A model generated the notes under the pieces. The model saw nothing but the letters and a program-made list of their open reading frames with translations. It had not been told where the DNA came from and did no database searches. Positions 8,174 through 16,718 of a stretch of 64,000 nt of DNA are shown here, one piece after another. Every line of letters starts with the position of its first letter. The stretch's first letter is position 1. The DNA is from Palsa-504 sp963808315. Its GTDB lineage: Bacteria > Actinomycetota > Actinomycetes > Streptosporangiales > Streptosporangiaceae. The DNA is taken from the NCBI GenBank assembly GCA_963808315.1, contig CAWEFK010000026.1:1-64000 (forward strand). Direction: 5' to 3'. Position numbers and translations under genes: made by a program.

Positions 8174-10015
8174 GGTGTAATCCTCACGTACATCTCGACG
8201 GTGGTGCCGGCCGGGCCGGGCTCGATGGTGACCTGCTGCATGAGGGCCCGCATCAGGGCGATGCCGCGCCCGCGGTGCCCGCCCGCGCCCGGCCGCACGG
8301 TCTTCCAGCGGCCGGTGTCGGTGATCGTCAGGCGCAGCTGATCAGCCGTCGAGACCGCCCGCAGGGGGCATCGGTGATCGTCCGCGGGCTGATGTCGCAG
8401 CTGTCCAGCCAGCTGCGCAGCTGGGCCCGGACCGGGGCAAGCTGGCCCGATTCCGCGCTGAAGACAATGTCCAGGGGACCGGGCTGGTGGTAGAGGACGA
8501 GGGCGACGTCGTCCTCGTAACCCCCGGCGGGGGCCAGCCGCGTCACCACCTGCGCGGCCAGGTCTTCCAGCATGGCCCCGCTGCCGTCACGCACCGCTGC
8601 TCCGGCTGCGGCCATGCCGTCGGTGATGGGCCGCCCGCGGCGCTCTACCAGGCCGTCGGTGTAGAGCATCAGCGTCGCCCGCGGCGGCAGGACGTACCTG
8701 GCCTCCGCACGCTCGGCGTCCTGACGGATGGCCAGCGGGAGCGAACGCGCGCCGTCGAGCAGGACCACGTGGCCGTCGGGGATGGACGACAATGCCGGGC
8801 GGGTGAGCGGCACTCGCGTAGGTGAGCTGGCCGGTGCCGGGATCGAGAATGCCGCAGAAAACGGTGGCGCATTCCCCGCCGGGCACGAAGGAGGCGAACC
8901 TGTCCATGGCCGCCAGTGTCTGGCTGGCACTCGCATCTTGCAGCAGAAGCGCCCGGCACGCGCTGCGCAGCTGGCCCATGACCGTGGCCGCGCCGAGGTC
9001 GTGCCCGACGCAATCGCCGACCACGATGCCGATCCGCCCGTCGGGTAGCTCGACGATGTCGTACCAGTCGCCGCCGACCTCAAGCGGGCGCGTGGCGGGT
9101 TCGTAGCGAACCGCGAACCCCACGGGCAGGCGGGCCGGCCCCAGGATCGCACGCTGCAGCGCCACCGCCGTCTCGCGTTGCTGATCTGCCTGGTGAGCGC
9201 GGTGCAGCGCCTGGCCGAGATAGCCGCAGACCAAGCTGAGCAGAGTCCGGTCCTCGGCGGTGAAGACATGGCTGGAGTCGAGCTCGAGCCAGATCGCCAG
9301 CGTGCCCGCCGGATCCTCCAACCTGATGCCGACACCTGCCGTCCCGTCGCTTGAGGTCCCGTCGCTTGAGGTCCCGGCGCCTGCCGTCCCGTCGGCCGTC
9401 GGAGTCAGCAGCGGCTGTTCCCGCAGGGCGGCCAGCGCGCCGCGGAGCTCTTCGGGCAGGTCCTCCCAGCTGCGGGCCGAGCCCGTGGTCGCCACCGTCG
9501 GCTGGTTGACCCCCGTCCAGGTGGCGGCGATGACGGCCCGGGCCCGCCAGAGCCTGCGCAACTCCTCCAGCGCCTCTTGCAGCACCTGGACGGCGCTCCC
9601 GGAGCGGGAAAGCACCAGCCCCATCGCGGCCAGCGCGGCCTCCCGCTGCACCGCGTAGTGCTCCGCCGTAATGTCGCGGAACGTTCCCACGACCATTCGC
9701 CGCCCCTGCTCGGGGTCGCTGAGCTCGTTGAAGCTGCCCGCCGCCCAGATTCGCCGTCCGTCGCGACGGACGAATGGAATGGTAAAGCTTCCCTTGCTGT
9801 CCGCCATCAGCTGCCTGGAGGCTTCCCGGACCAGGGCGTGTCCCTCCGGATCAGCCCTTTCGTCCGGCCACCAGGGCGGCGTCGGCGGGTAGGGCAGGCC
9901 GTCGAGCCCGAACCCCAGGATGTCCGTGAAGGCGGCGTTGACCTCGACCGTGGCGCCGGTCTCGTCGACGAGGAAGAAGGCCTCATGCAGCGAGTCGAGC
10001 AGGGCCGCGCCATCG
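8170..10015 (-). pseudogene. PAS-GAF-SpoIIE phosphatase-HATPase part of a giant signalling protein, broken
   Basis: This reads as the continuation of the hybrid kinase upstream. In order: a PAS domain (ALLDSLHEAFFLVDETGA), PAC-like WPDERADPEG and VGTFRDITAEHY, a GAF-like region, then a PP2C/SpoIIE phosphatase with VGGDWYDIVEL and VGDCVGHDLGAA carrying the metal-binding Asp residues. One extra base in the GGGG at 8778-8781 breaks the phosphatase; its second half (DGHVVLLDGARSLPL to EDDVALVLYHQPG) is in the next frame. A last shift lies in the GGGGG at 8364-8368. The final HATPase then reads LRLTITDTGRWK and GRGIALMRALMQQV to TGA 8172-8170. The N-box helix of that HATPase (the Glu/Asn motif) is missing. 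Partner switching with the STAS protein downstream is inferred. Confidence 0.8.
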
Positions 10016-12352
10016 AGCGTGGTGGCTGCGCAGGCGCGCGAGTTCCACATTGGCCCGGACGCGGGCCAGCAGCTCGGCGGCCGAGAAGGGCTTGACGAGA
10101 TAGTCGTCCGCGCCGGCTTCCAGGCCTTCGATCGCCGCTTCCTGCCCGGCCCGGGCGGACAGTAGCAGCACGGGCACATCCGCGGTGCGCAGGTCGGCCC
10201 GCAACGCGGCGACGAGCTGGAGGCCGCTCAGACGAGGCATCATCACATCGCTGATCACGATGTCCGGCGGGCCGGACCTGGCCGCCTCAAGCGCGGCCTG
10301 TCCGTCCGTGACGGTGGTGACGTCGTAGCCGGACCGCAACAGCCGGTGCAGGTACTCGCGCATGTCGGCGTTGTCGTCGGCGACAAGCACCCGGGCCGGG
10401 GCGGGCTTGCCCTCCGCGTCGAGGCGCGCGGTACCGGCCACCGGGGCGGCCACCGCCTCGTCCGCGACCTCACCAGACGGCAGCCAGCGCATGGCCTCCT
10501 GCAGGTATGGGTTGGCGGCCGCGAGCACGGCGCGCGGCGCTCCGGCGGCGACCACGTTCTCGTCCGGTAGATGTCCCCGGCCGAACCGGAGACGGACGGT
10601 GAAGGTGGTGCCCGACTTCTCCGTGCTCTCGGCGGTGATCGTGCCTCCGTGCAGCCCGACCAGCTCACGGACCAGGGCAAGCCCGATGCCGCTGCCTTCG
10701 TTGGACCGGGCCGGCGTGTTCTCGATCCGGTGAAAGCGATCGAACAAGCGGGGTAGCTCCGCCTCGGCGATCCCGACGCCCGTATCGGTGACGCGCAGCA
10801 CCGCCTGCCCGTCCACTTCCCGGAGGGAAACGCTGACCGAGCCGTGGAAGGTGAATTTCAGCGCGTTGCTCAGCAGGTTGAAGACCACCTTCTCCCACAT
10901 CTCGCGGTCGATGTAGACCGGTGTGCTCAGCGCCGGGCAGTTCACCTCATAGGCCATCCCGGCCCGCTCGATGGCCGACTGGAAGACGCTGGCCAGTTCG
11001 GCGGTGAAAGCCCCCAGGTCGACCGGCTCGAAGCTCGCCTGCATCCGGCCGGCCTCGATCCTGGAGAAGTCGAGGAGGGTATTGACCAGCTTGCCAAGCC
11101 GCAGGCCGTTGCGCTGGATGACGTCGAGCTCGGTGGTCGCGTCCTCGTCCCCCGGGCCCAGCCGGACCCGCAGTTCATCCAGCGGGCCCATGATCAGGGT
11201 GAGCGGGGTGCGGAACTCATGGCTGACGTTGGAAAAGAACGTCGTCTTGGCCCGGTCGAGCTCGGCGAGCTCTTCCGCCCGGCGCAGCTGGGCCTGGTAG
11301 GCCACCGCGCCGTTGACCAGCGCCGCGGTCTGCTGGGCGACCAGGCCGAGGAACGATTCGTACGCCTCGTCCAGGGCGCGCCCGGCGCTCGCGGCCAGGA
11401 CGATCGCGCCAGTCGGCTGGCCGCTTTCTGCCCGCAGCGGCAGCACCATCGCCTGCGAGGGGGCAGTCTGCCATCCGCCGGCGGGCAGCTTCCCGAATCG
11501 CGCGATCACGTCGTTGAGCGTGACCGGGCGGCCATCGCGTATCACCTCGTCCACCGGCCAGCCGCCTGGACCCTCCGGCTGCGAGGGGAGCTCCGGCTGC
11601 GAGGGCAGAACGATACCCGGCGGGCTGCTGGCCGCCAGAACGGCGTCCGTGCCGTCCGGGCCACGCAGGTAGAGAGCCGCGAACGGCACGACCTCCTGGC
11701 CCCGGCCCAGGGCCTGCACGACCAGCTCGCACGCCTCGGCGACGCTGCGAGCGTGCCCCGCCTGGGCGCCCAGGTCCTGCAGCACGGCGAGCCTGCGCCG
11801 GCCGACCACCTGCTCGGTGGTGTCCTGGACCGCGGTGAACACGCCGCGCACCGCGCCGTCGTCATCGTGCAGCGGGCTGTAGGAGTAGGTCCAGTACGTC
11901 TCCTCCCAGTAACCGTGCCGGTTCATCGGCAGCAGCAGGTCCTCGGACCAGGTGGCCCGGCCGCTGCGCATGACGGAGTCGAGCATCGGGCCGATGGTGT
12001 CCCAGATCTCGCTCCATACCTGCTCACCAGGCCGAACGAGCGCCGGGTGCTTGTTCCCGAGCAACGGCAGGTACGCGTCGTTGTAGAAAAACCGCAGTGC
12101 CTCGCCCCACCACACGATCATCGGGAACCGCGAGGTCAGGCAGATGCGGCAGGCGGTGCGCAGGCTGGCCGGCCAATCCCGCGGATGGCCGAGCGGAGAA
12201 CCCGGCCACGGATACCCGCGCATCCGCTGCGCCATCTCGCCGTCACCGGGGAAAGCCAGCTCCACCGGGTCCGGGTCCGAGCCCCGCCCTTGGTCCGGGC
12301 CCTGCCCTTGGTCCGGGCCCTGCCCCTGGTCCGGGCGCTCGGCGCTCGTCAT
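9983..12352 (-). CDS. Hybrid sensor histidine kinase with receiver domain (5' part of kinase-SpoIIE fusion)
   Basis: The readable frame is 789 residues. A Gly/Gln/Pro-rich tripled repeat (about residues 7-24) precedes a PAS-like sensor (residues 40-185) and a GAF domain (about 190-350). HisKA follows with FFSNVSHEFRTPLTL (His378), then HATPase_c with N-box FNLLSNALKF (491-500), G1 DTGVGIAE and G2 GSGIGLALV. The receiver has phosphoacceptor Asp702 (ISDVMMPRLSG) and Lys754. The frame ends shortly after the receiver at ANVELARLR-SHHARW, where a shift near 10008-10013 separates it from the PAS/SpoIIE half. It was probably one protein of about 1390 residues. Whether the kinase half still works alone is open. 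Confidence 0.88.
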   Translation of the reverse strand: MTSAERPDQGQGPDQGQGPDQGRGSDPDPVELAFPGDGEMAQRMRGYPWPGSPLGHPRDWPASLRTACRICLTSRFPMIVWWGEALRFFYNDAYLPLLGNKHPALVRPGEQVWSEIWDTIGPMLDSVMRSGRATWSEDLLLPMNRHGYWEETYWTYSYSPLHDDDGAVRGVFTAVQDTTEQVVGRRRLAVLQDLGAQAGHARSVAEACELVVQALGRGQEVVPFAALYLRGPDGTDAVLAASSPPGIVLPSQPELPSQPEGPGGWPVDEVIRDGRPVTLNDVIARFGKLPAGGWQTAPSQAMVLPLRAESGQPTGAIVLAASAGRALDEAYESFLGLVAQQTAALVNGAVAYQAQLRRAEELAELDRAKTTFFSNVSHEFRTPLTLIMGPLDELRVRLGPGDEDATTELDVIQRNGLRLGKLVNTLLDFSRIEAGRMQASFEPVDLGAFTAELASVFQSAIERAGMAYEVNCPALSTPVYIDREMWEKVVFNLLSNALKFTFHGSVSVSLREVDGQAVLRVTDTGVGIAEAELPRLFDRFHRIENTPARSNEGSGIGLALVRELVGLHGGTITAESTEKSGTTFTVRLRFGRGHLPDENVVAAGAPRAVLAAANPYLQEAMRWLPSGEVADEAVAAPVAGTARLDAEGKPAPARVLVADDNADMREYLHRLLRSGYDVTTVTDGQAALEAARSGPPDIVISDVMMPRLSGLQLVAALRADLRTADVPVLLLSARAGQEAAIEGLEAGADDYLVKPFSAAELLARVRANVELARLRSHHARWRGPARLAA

Positions 12353-12491
12353 GCCTCAGCCCCCTACTCAGACCCGGCGGCCGTCCGTCCCGGCAGTTCT
12401 ACGGCAGCAGGATAACGTACCTGGCCGGGGGACAAATGGTAGCTAATACGCCCAGCAAAACGGGCTAAACAGGCGAAACGGATGGCCGACC

Positions 12492-13001
12492 TCAGCTCGG
12501 CCAGGGGTTCGGCAGCCCCGGGTACAGCTGGGCCTGGAGCGCGGACGCCGAGACCGAGGAGCCGCAGACCGCCGCGGGCAGCTTGTCGTTGGTGGCCGCC
12601 CACTCGCGCCAGCCGGACAACGTCATGCCGCCGATCGTGATCTGGTTGTTCGCGTCCCACCAGGAGCTGAACGCGGCGTCGTGGCTGCCGGAGCCGCTGC
12701 CCGACAGCGGCAGGATCTTCCCGTCGCTATACCACGGCTGGCCGGCCGGCGGTTTGATCGTGCCGTGGCTAAGACCGCACTGCACGAGCAGCGCGGGCCC
12801 ATCGACGTAGCGACCGGAAAACCCAGCCGCGGACGTAGCCGGGGCCGAAGACCCGGCCGGGGCCGAAGACGTAGCCGGGGCCGAAGACGTAGCCGACGTG
12901 GCCACGCCGGATGGCTGCGATCCCGATGACCCGCCGCTGCAGCCGGCCAGCAGGCACGCGAGGCTTGCCGCCAGCAGAGCGGGTATGGCACGGGGCATCA
13001 A
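12492..13001 (-). CDS. Small lipoprotein at the type VII secretion locus
   Basis: This 169-residue protein starts with a signal peptide ending in lipobox LLAGC. A low-complexity Ser/Ala/Pro linker (about residues 30-58, repeated SSAPA units) follows, and then a globular part with YVDGPALLVQCGLS, several Trp residues and two later Cys. It ends with a Pro/Trp-rich tail. ATG 13001 overlaps the stop of the large protein upstream (ATGA), so they form one operon. The Cys pair may form a disulfide outside the cell. No known family was recognised; it may be an immunity or anchoring partner of the larger protein. Confidence 0.75.
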   Translation of the reverse strand: MMPRAIPALLAASLACLLAGCSGGSSGSQPSGVATSATSSAPATSSAPAGSSAPATSAAGFSGRYVDGPALLVQCGLSHGTIKPPAGQPWYSDGKILPLSGSGSGSHDAAFSSWWDANNQITIGGMTLSGWREWAATNDKLPAAVCGSSVSASALQAQLYPGLPNPWPS

Positions 13002-15166
13002 GAGCCTCCGCCACCCGCTTTGTCCTCGGTCAGCTGCTGTTGCAGAGTCATGATGCCCTGGTACTGGTCTTCCTTGCTGGCCAGGTTGTGCAGGTCGCCC
13101 TTGTACTGGTCGTACCAGGTGCTGAACGCGGCCGCGTTGTTGCCGGACAGGTCGATCTGCCCGTTGCGCAGCCAGGGCTGGTTCTGCAGGGCGCTGGCCG
13201 GGACCGCGTGGGCGGAGATGAGCGCCTGGACCATCGGCACGTTGATCTTCGTCTCTTCGACCGCGAAGTCATGCTCGTTCACCTGCTGGGTAAGCGCCGC
13301 GTTGTCGGTGCTGAGCTCCGGGATGGCGCCGAACAGGTTCGCCACCGACACGGCCTTGTCCGCGTAGTCGCCGACCACGGGAACCCAGGTCACGGCGTCC
13401 TTGGCGAAGTCGATCAGGGAGTTCGTCTCCGCGTTCTGCTCGTCTTGCTGCTGTGCCGCGTTGAACTTGATGTTGCCCGACTCGGTGTTGATCCGGCCGA
13501 GCAGCGCCGCCATGTCCTGGTCGGGCGCGGACGGGCCGCCCGGCGGGAAGCCAGCGGTCTGGCCGATCGCGTAGTACCGGCCCAGTCCCGTCTTGACCGA
13601 GGCCGTCAGGACGCCGGCGGTGGCCGGATCGGCCAGGATCTCCCGCAGGAACATCGACAGCGGCGTGGTGCCTGCCGGGTCGTCCGTGGTGCCCTGCTGG
13701 ACCCCTGGGACCTTGATGACGTACGGGTTTCCCGGCTGGTTGTCGAAGTGCAGAATGGTGCCGCTGCCGTCGTACGTGGTCGATTCGGCCAGGTCGAGCT
13801 GGTAGCGCTGGGCCAGGTGCAGGAGGGCCAGCTGGACCGGCGGGGACTGCCCGGCGTAGCTCCCGTCGATCGGTGAGGTCAGCGGCGGCGGGGTGTTCAG
13901 GATGATGTTGAGCGCCGCCTGGGCCGCGTACTTGGCGTCAGGGCCGCTCCCGCGCGGCGCCGAGGTGGCCGCGTCGAGGAAGGACCCGACCACGTTCTGG
14001 TCCGGGGTGTTGATCAGGATCTGGCCCCAGGAGTCGTTCTCGGGCACCGACTTGCCCGGCGGGTACATGATGAAGTAAGGGGCGTACTGGCCGTTGTCGC
14101 CCATCGGGCCCTGCAGGAACCGGCCGTCGATGTTCGGCAGGTCGCCGTGTACCGAGTTGAGCAGCATCTGGGCCAGCGCGTTGCCGTCTTTGCCCCCCAT
14201 CACCTGCCAGGCGGCGTTCTTGTTCTGCGCGTCGGCCTGCATCATGACCTGCAGCGGGTCGTACTGCGACAGCACGTTCGCGAGCTTGTCCTGGTCGCCC
14301 ATCTCGTAACGGCCGCCGGAGCCGATCGGGATGCGCAGCGTGCCGCTCTGCTCCTGCTCATACACGTGGTTGGTCAGCTGCGCGAGCAGGCTCAGCCCGT
14401 CGGGGTTCTGCGGCGTGGCCGGCTCTCCGGTGGCCCACAGCGATCCGGGCGGCCCGAACTTGACCAGCATGGCCGCGGACCAGGCGTCGGGGGCGTTGGC
14501 GATGGCGTTGACCGCCTCCGGCGACAGCCCGGCCTTGTCCGCCACGGCCAGCCCCTGCCCGAAGGCCGACAGGATCTGCTGATCCTGCTGGGTCAGCACG
14601 TTGAACCGGTCCTCGAAGTTCAGCCGGGGGTCTCCGTTGGCCAGGCCGTGCAGGGTGGTCGCCAGGTTGGCCACCGACGGCGCCGCCTGATTGTAGAAAT
14701 CCTGCAGCCAGGGGGTGCCCTGGGTGCCGTCGGCGACGTGCTCGCGGATCTCCTGCTCGATGGCGCTGATCGCCGTCCGGGCCGCCGCGGGGTTGGTCTT
14801 CGCCTCGGCCAGGGCGGTGGCCAGCTGGCTGGCCTCGACGCTGCTGTCGGCGCTGTCCAGAGCCGGACCGGACCAGGGGATGTTCACCATGGAGCCGTTG
14901 CCGGTCAGGTTGACGCTCTGCGCCAGCCAAGCCTCGGCGAGCTGTGCCCTGGTCCGCATCTGCGTGGCGTCATCTACCGAACGGCTCTGGGCTTGATGCA
15001 GCGAGGCCAGGCTGATCGGCGAGCCGGCCCCGCTGCTCCAGTACTCGTTCATCAGGTTCACGATGGTCGGCACGTTAGCCGCCAGCACGTCCCGCAGGTT
15101 CTCCAGCGCGCCGGCCGCCTGACTGACCCGTCCGGGGTCGACTCCTACCTCGTCGCTGCCGCTCAT
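12998..15166 (-). CDS. Large WXG-like protein, candidate type VII secretion substrate
   Basis: The 722-residue protein has no signal peptide. Its N-terminal 100 residues are helical with a WXG100-like look: DPGRVSQAAGALENLRDVLA, then NEYWSSGAG as the possible helix-turn-helix W-x-G region. The remainder is mostly helical, with LSLLAQLTNHVYEQEQSGT and LANVLSQYDPLQVMMQAD, and resembles long actinobacterial hypothetical proteins found beside ESX genes (possibly DUF6571-like; unsure). The C-terminus ends in Gly-Gly-Gly-Gly-Ser. It is transcribed with the downstream lipoprotein and toward it. An extracellular role, export by the nearby ATPase and a toxin or structural function are inferences. Confidence 0.65.
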   Translation of the reverse strand: MSGSDEVGVDPGRVSQAAGALENLRDVLAANVPTIVNLMNEYWSSGAGSPISLASLHQAQSRSVDDATQMRTRAQLAEAWLAQSVNLTGNGSMVNIPWSGPALDSADSSVEASQLATALAEAKTNPAAARTAISAIEQEIREHVADGTQGTPWLQDFYNQAAPSVANLATTLHGLANGDPRLNFEDRFNVLTQQDQQILSAFGQGLAVADKAGLSPEAVNAIANAPDAWSAAMLVKFGPPGSLWATGEPATPQNPDGLSLLAQLTNHVYEQEQSGTLRIPIGSGGRYEMGDQDKLANVLSQYDPLQVMMQADAQNKNAAWQVMGGKDGNALAQMLLNSVHGDLPNIDGRFLQGPMGDNGQYAPYFIMYPPGKSVPENDSWGQILINTPDQNVVGSFLDAATSAPRGSGPDAKYAAQAALNIILNTPPPLTSPIDGSYAGQSPPVQLALLHLAQRYQLDLAESTTYDGSGTILHFDNQPGNPYVIKVPGVQQGTTDDPAGTTPLSMFLREILADPATAGVLTASVKTGLGRYYAIGQTAGFPPGGPSAPDQDMAALLGRINTESGNIKFNAAQQQDEQNAETNSLIDFAKDAVTWVPVVGDYADKAVSVANLFGAIPELSTDNAALTQQVNEHDFAVEETKINVPMVQALISAHAVPASALQNQPWLRNGQIDLSGNNAAAFSTWYDQYKGDLHNLASKEDQYQGIMTLQQQLTEDKAGGGGS

Positions 15167-15336
15167 ACGGCTCCCGTTCTCATCGCGCTGTCGTAGTGGT
15201 CGCGTCCGGTCTACATCTACCGTGACGGCTCCCGGCGTGATCCGGTTCGGGGCAAGACCCGGTTAGTTTAACCCTGTGGCCCCGGGTGATGGCCGGGACG
15301 CCTGAGGCTGTTGCCCGATCGTGTCCGGTCCGGCGG

Positions 15337-15630
15337 CTAGCTGGCCCGGACGGTCTGGTGCATCCGGGAGACGAGCTGCTCGGCCTGGCGCTGCACGCCG
15401 GCGATGACGCTTGCCTCGGCCCCGGGCAGTGCGTTCAGGCAGCTCAGCACGGCACTGTAGCAGTTGTTCCAGTCCCCTTCCCAGGCCGTAGCGGCGGGCC
15501 CGGTCCAGGTCTGGCCGCTGAGCAGCGGCTTGACCCGCCCGATGGCGCCGTTGATCGCGTCGGCCGCGGCCTGCACCGTGGCCATGTCCGCGGAGGCCGC
15601 CTGAACCGCCTCCCCGACGATGTCGAGCAT
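15337..15630 (-). CDS. WXG100 family protein
   Basis: The 97-residue protein has an ideal ribosome binding site, AGGAGG, just upstream of ATG 15630; a longer frame to 15720 has an unnatural Arg/Ser-rich lead and is rejected. Two helices flank the turn SGQTWTGPAATAW, which holds the defining W-x-G motif at about residue 43. WXG100 proteins are small helical-hairpin dimers exported by type VII secretion. It lies upstream of the large WXG-like gene on the same strand (170 bp apart) and is divergent from a second small helical-hairpin gene at 15876. Confidence 0.85.
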   Translation of the reverse strand: MLDIVGEAVQAASADMATVQAAADAINGAIGRVKPLLSGQTWTGPAATAWEGDWNNCYSAVLSCLNALPGAEASVIAGVQRQAEQLVSRMHQTVRAS

Positions 15631-15875
15631 GCACCGCCTCCTGTTTGTGCGGTTCGCCTGAGATGGACGGGCCGACGATACTCCCTTTCGGCGGCCGGGA
15701 CGAGTGGGGCACATAGTCACGAATAGTTATTAAGGGTACTAGATCACCGCGAAGTTGTGCGATATCCCATCTTCTGCGGATGATGTGCGCCAGTATGGTG
15801 CGGACCAATTCTGCTGGGGCCGATGTCAGCGCACGTGAGCACGGCCCCCATGAGAGCCACGGAGGGTTTTCTCCT

Positions 15876-16151
15876 ATGCCTAGTTACATCGGTTACGACC
15901 CGGCCGGCGTCCAGGGTCAGATGAGCAAGCTCGAGTCGGCACACCAGGCCGTCATGGACGCGCACGACAACTACCGCACCACGGCCCAGGGTTTCAACGA
16001 GGTCACCAGCGGCGCGCACTTCCAGAACCTGAACGGCCAGTGCGAGGACCTGACCAACAAGATCAAGTCGGATCACACCAACCTGCACACGCAGTACCGC
16101 ACCGACACCAACAAGCTTGTCCAGGGTGTCGAGCAAGTCGCAGGCGCCTGA
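15876..16151 (+). CDS. Small helical-hairpin protein, ESAT-6/WXG100-like
   Basis: This 91-residue protein starts at ATG 15876 behind GGAGGG. It has two amphipathic helices with a central turn (FNEVTSGAHFQNLNGQCEDL), the size and layout of ESAT-6/CFP-10 partners. The central Trp is absent and Phe or His takes its place, so it is a divergent member. It could pair with the WXG100 protein encoded divergently 245 bp away. It is followed by a strong hairpin terminator at 16168. Confidence that it is a real gene is high; membership of the WXG100 fold is inferred from size and location. Confidence 0.75.
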   Translation: MPSYIGYDPAGVQGQMSKLESAHQAVMDAHDNYRTTAQGFNEVTSGAHFQNLNGQCEDLTNKIKSDHTNLHTQYRTDTNKLVQGVEQVAGA

Positions 16152-16167
16152 CCTTCCTCAACAGGCA

Positions 16168-16196
16168 CAAGACGTGGCCCGGGTGGCCACGTCTTG
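16168..16196. terminator. Hairpin terminator between convergent genes
   Basis: A perfect 12-bp stem, CAAGACGTGGCC (16168-16179) with GGCCACGTCTTG (16185-16196), around a 5-base loop. It lies 16 bp after the small ESAT-6-like gene. There is no run of T, as is common in actinomycetes. Confidence 0.75.
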
Positions 16197-16384
16197 CCAT
16201 GTCCGGGGTCCATCACCGCAGCCCGCGCTGTCGTCCTGCCGTCCGACGCGGGGGCGGCCGGCGCGGCGGCAGCGGGGCTCGTAGGCACCGGCCGGCTGGT
16301 CCGCGAACGCGAGCTAGCGCCCTGTCAACAGTGCCGTGTCAGCTAGCGTTCGCCCCGCTTCTGACCCTGCTCGTTCTGACCCTG

Positions 16385-16469
16385 CTCGCCGGGCAGAACC
16401 CGGACCCTGACCCACATCGCTCGCCCGGGCCACTCGCCGGGCCCAGAACCCGGGACCTGACCCACATCG
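16385..16469. repeat. Direct repeat, two copies of about 35 bp
   Basis: CTCGCCGGGCAGAACCCGG followed by ACCCTGACCCACATCG (16385-16419) recurs at 16433-16469 with small differences. The second copy leads directly into the dispersed repeat that starts at 16456. Confidence 0.8.
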
Positions 16470-16585
16470 AAGGACCATAGGTGTTGCTTGGACAACCGCG
16501 ATGGACCATCGGTGTCGTTCTAGCGCGGAAGCGCCTGGCACGGGTGTGCCAGGCGAGGCGGTTGGTGTTCGCGGGATGTTGACAC
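16456..16585. repeat. Dispersed repeat, copy 1 (about 129 bp)
   Basis: This block matches 34748-34876 without gaps and, by hand alignment, with about 14 mismatches in 128 bases. It contains the internally repeated motif GGACCATCGGTGT and a potential stem (CCATAGGTGTTGC with GACAACCGCGATGG). The same orientation is seen in both copies. It is not coding in an obvious way. It may be a remnant of a mobile element or an extragenic repeat family. Confidence 0.8.
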
Positions 16586-16646
16586 CTTCCTCGGGGGTGA
16601 CCTTGCCCGCCGGGTAACCGGCCGAATGCTTGGCTGCTGAGCCCTG

Positions 16647-16718
16647 GTCCGCCAGTGCGAGCAGGTCCGCCAGCCCGAGCAGGTCCGCCAGCGCGAGCTA
16701 GTCCGCCAGTGCGAGCTG
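16647..16718. repeat. 18-bp tandem repeat, four copies, spanning the eccC stop
   Basis: Four units of GTCCGCCAGTGCGAGCAG with one to three changes each. On the minus strand they encode repeated Leu-Ala-Leu-Ala-Asp-Leu. The eccC stop codon (TAG, 16700-16698) lies in a unit that differs by a single base (CTA for CAG on the plus strand), so the protein tail once could have been longer. Confidence 0.8.

Larger units (their letters stand above)
16197..16646. other. Intergenic region packed with repeats
   Basis: No gene is seen between the terminator and the end of eccC. It holds a long hairpin (GCGAACGC-GAGC-TAGC at 16303-16318 with GCTAGCGTTCGC at 16342-16353), a 35-bp direct repeat (16385-16419 and 16433-16469) and one copy of a dispersed repeat of about 129 bp (16456-16585). 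This density of structure suggests a repetitive extragenic element rather than simple spacer. Confidence 0.6.

Noticed and set aside
15631..15720. Longer N-terminus for the WXG100 gene
   Set aside because: Unnatural Arg/Ser lead, and AGGAGG sits right before ATG 15630.
16647..16718. CRISPR-like array
   Set aside because: The units are contiguous 18-mers with no spacers and code for protein.
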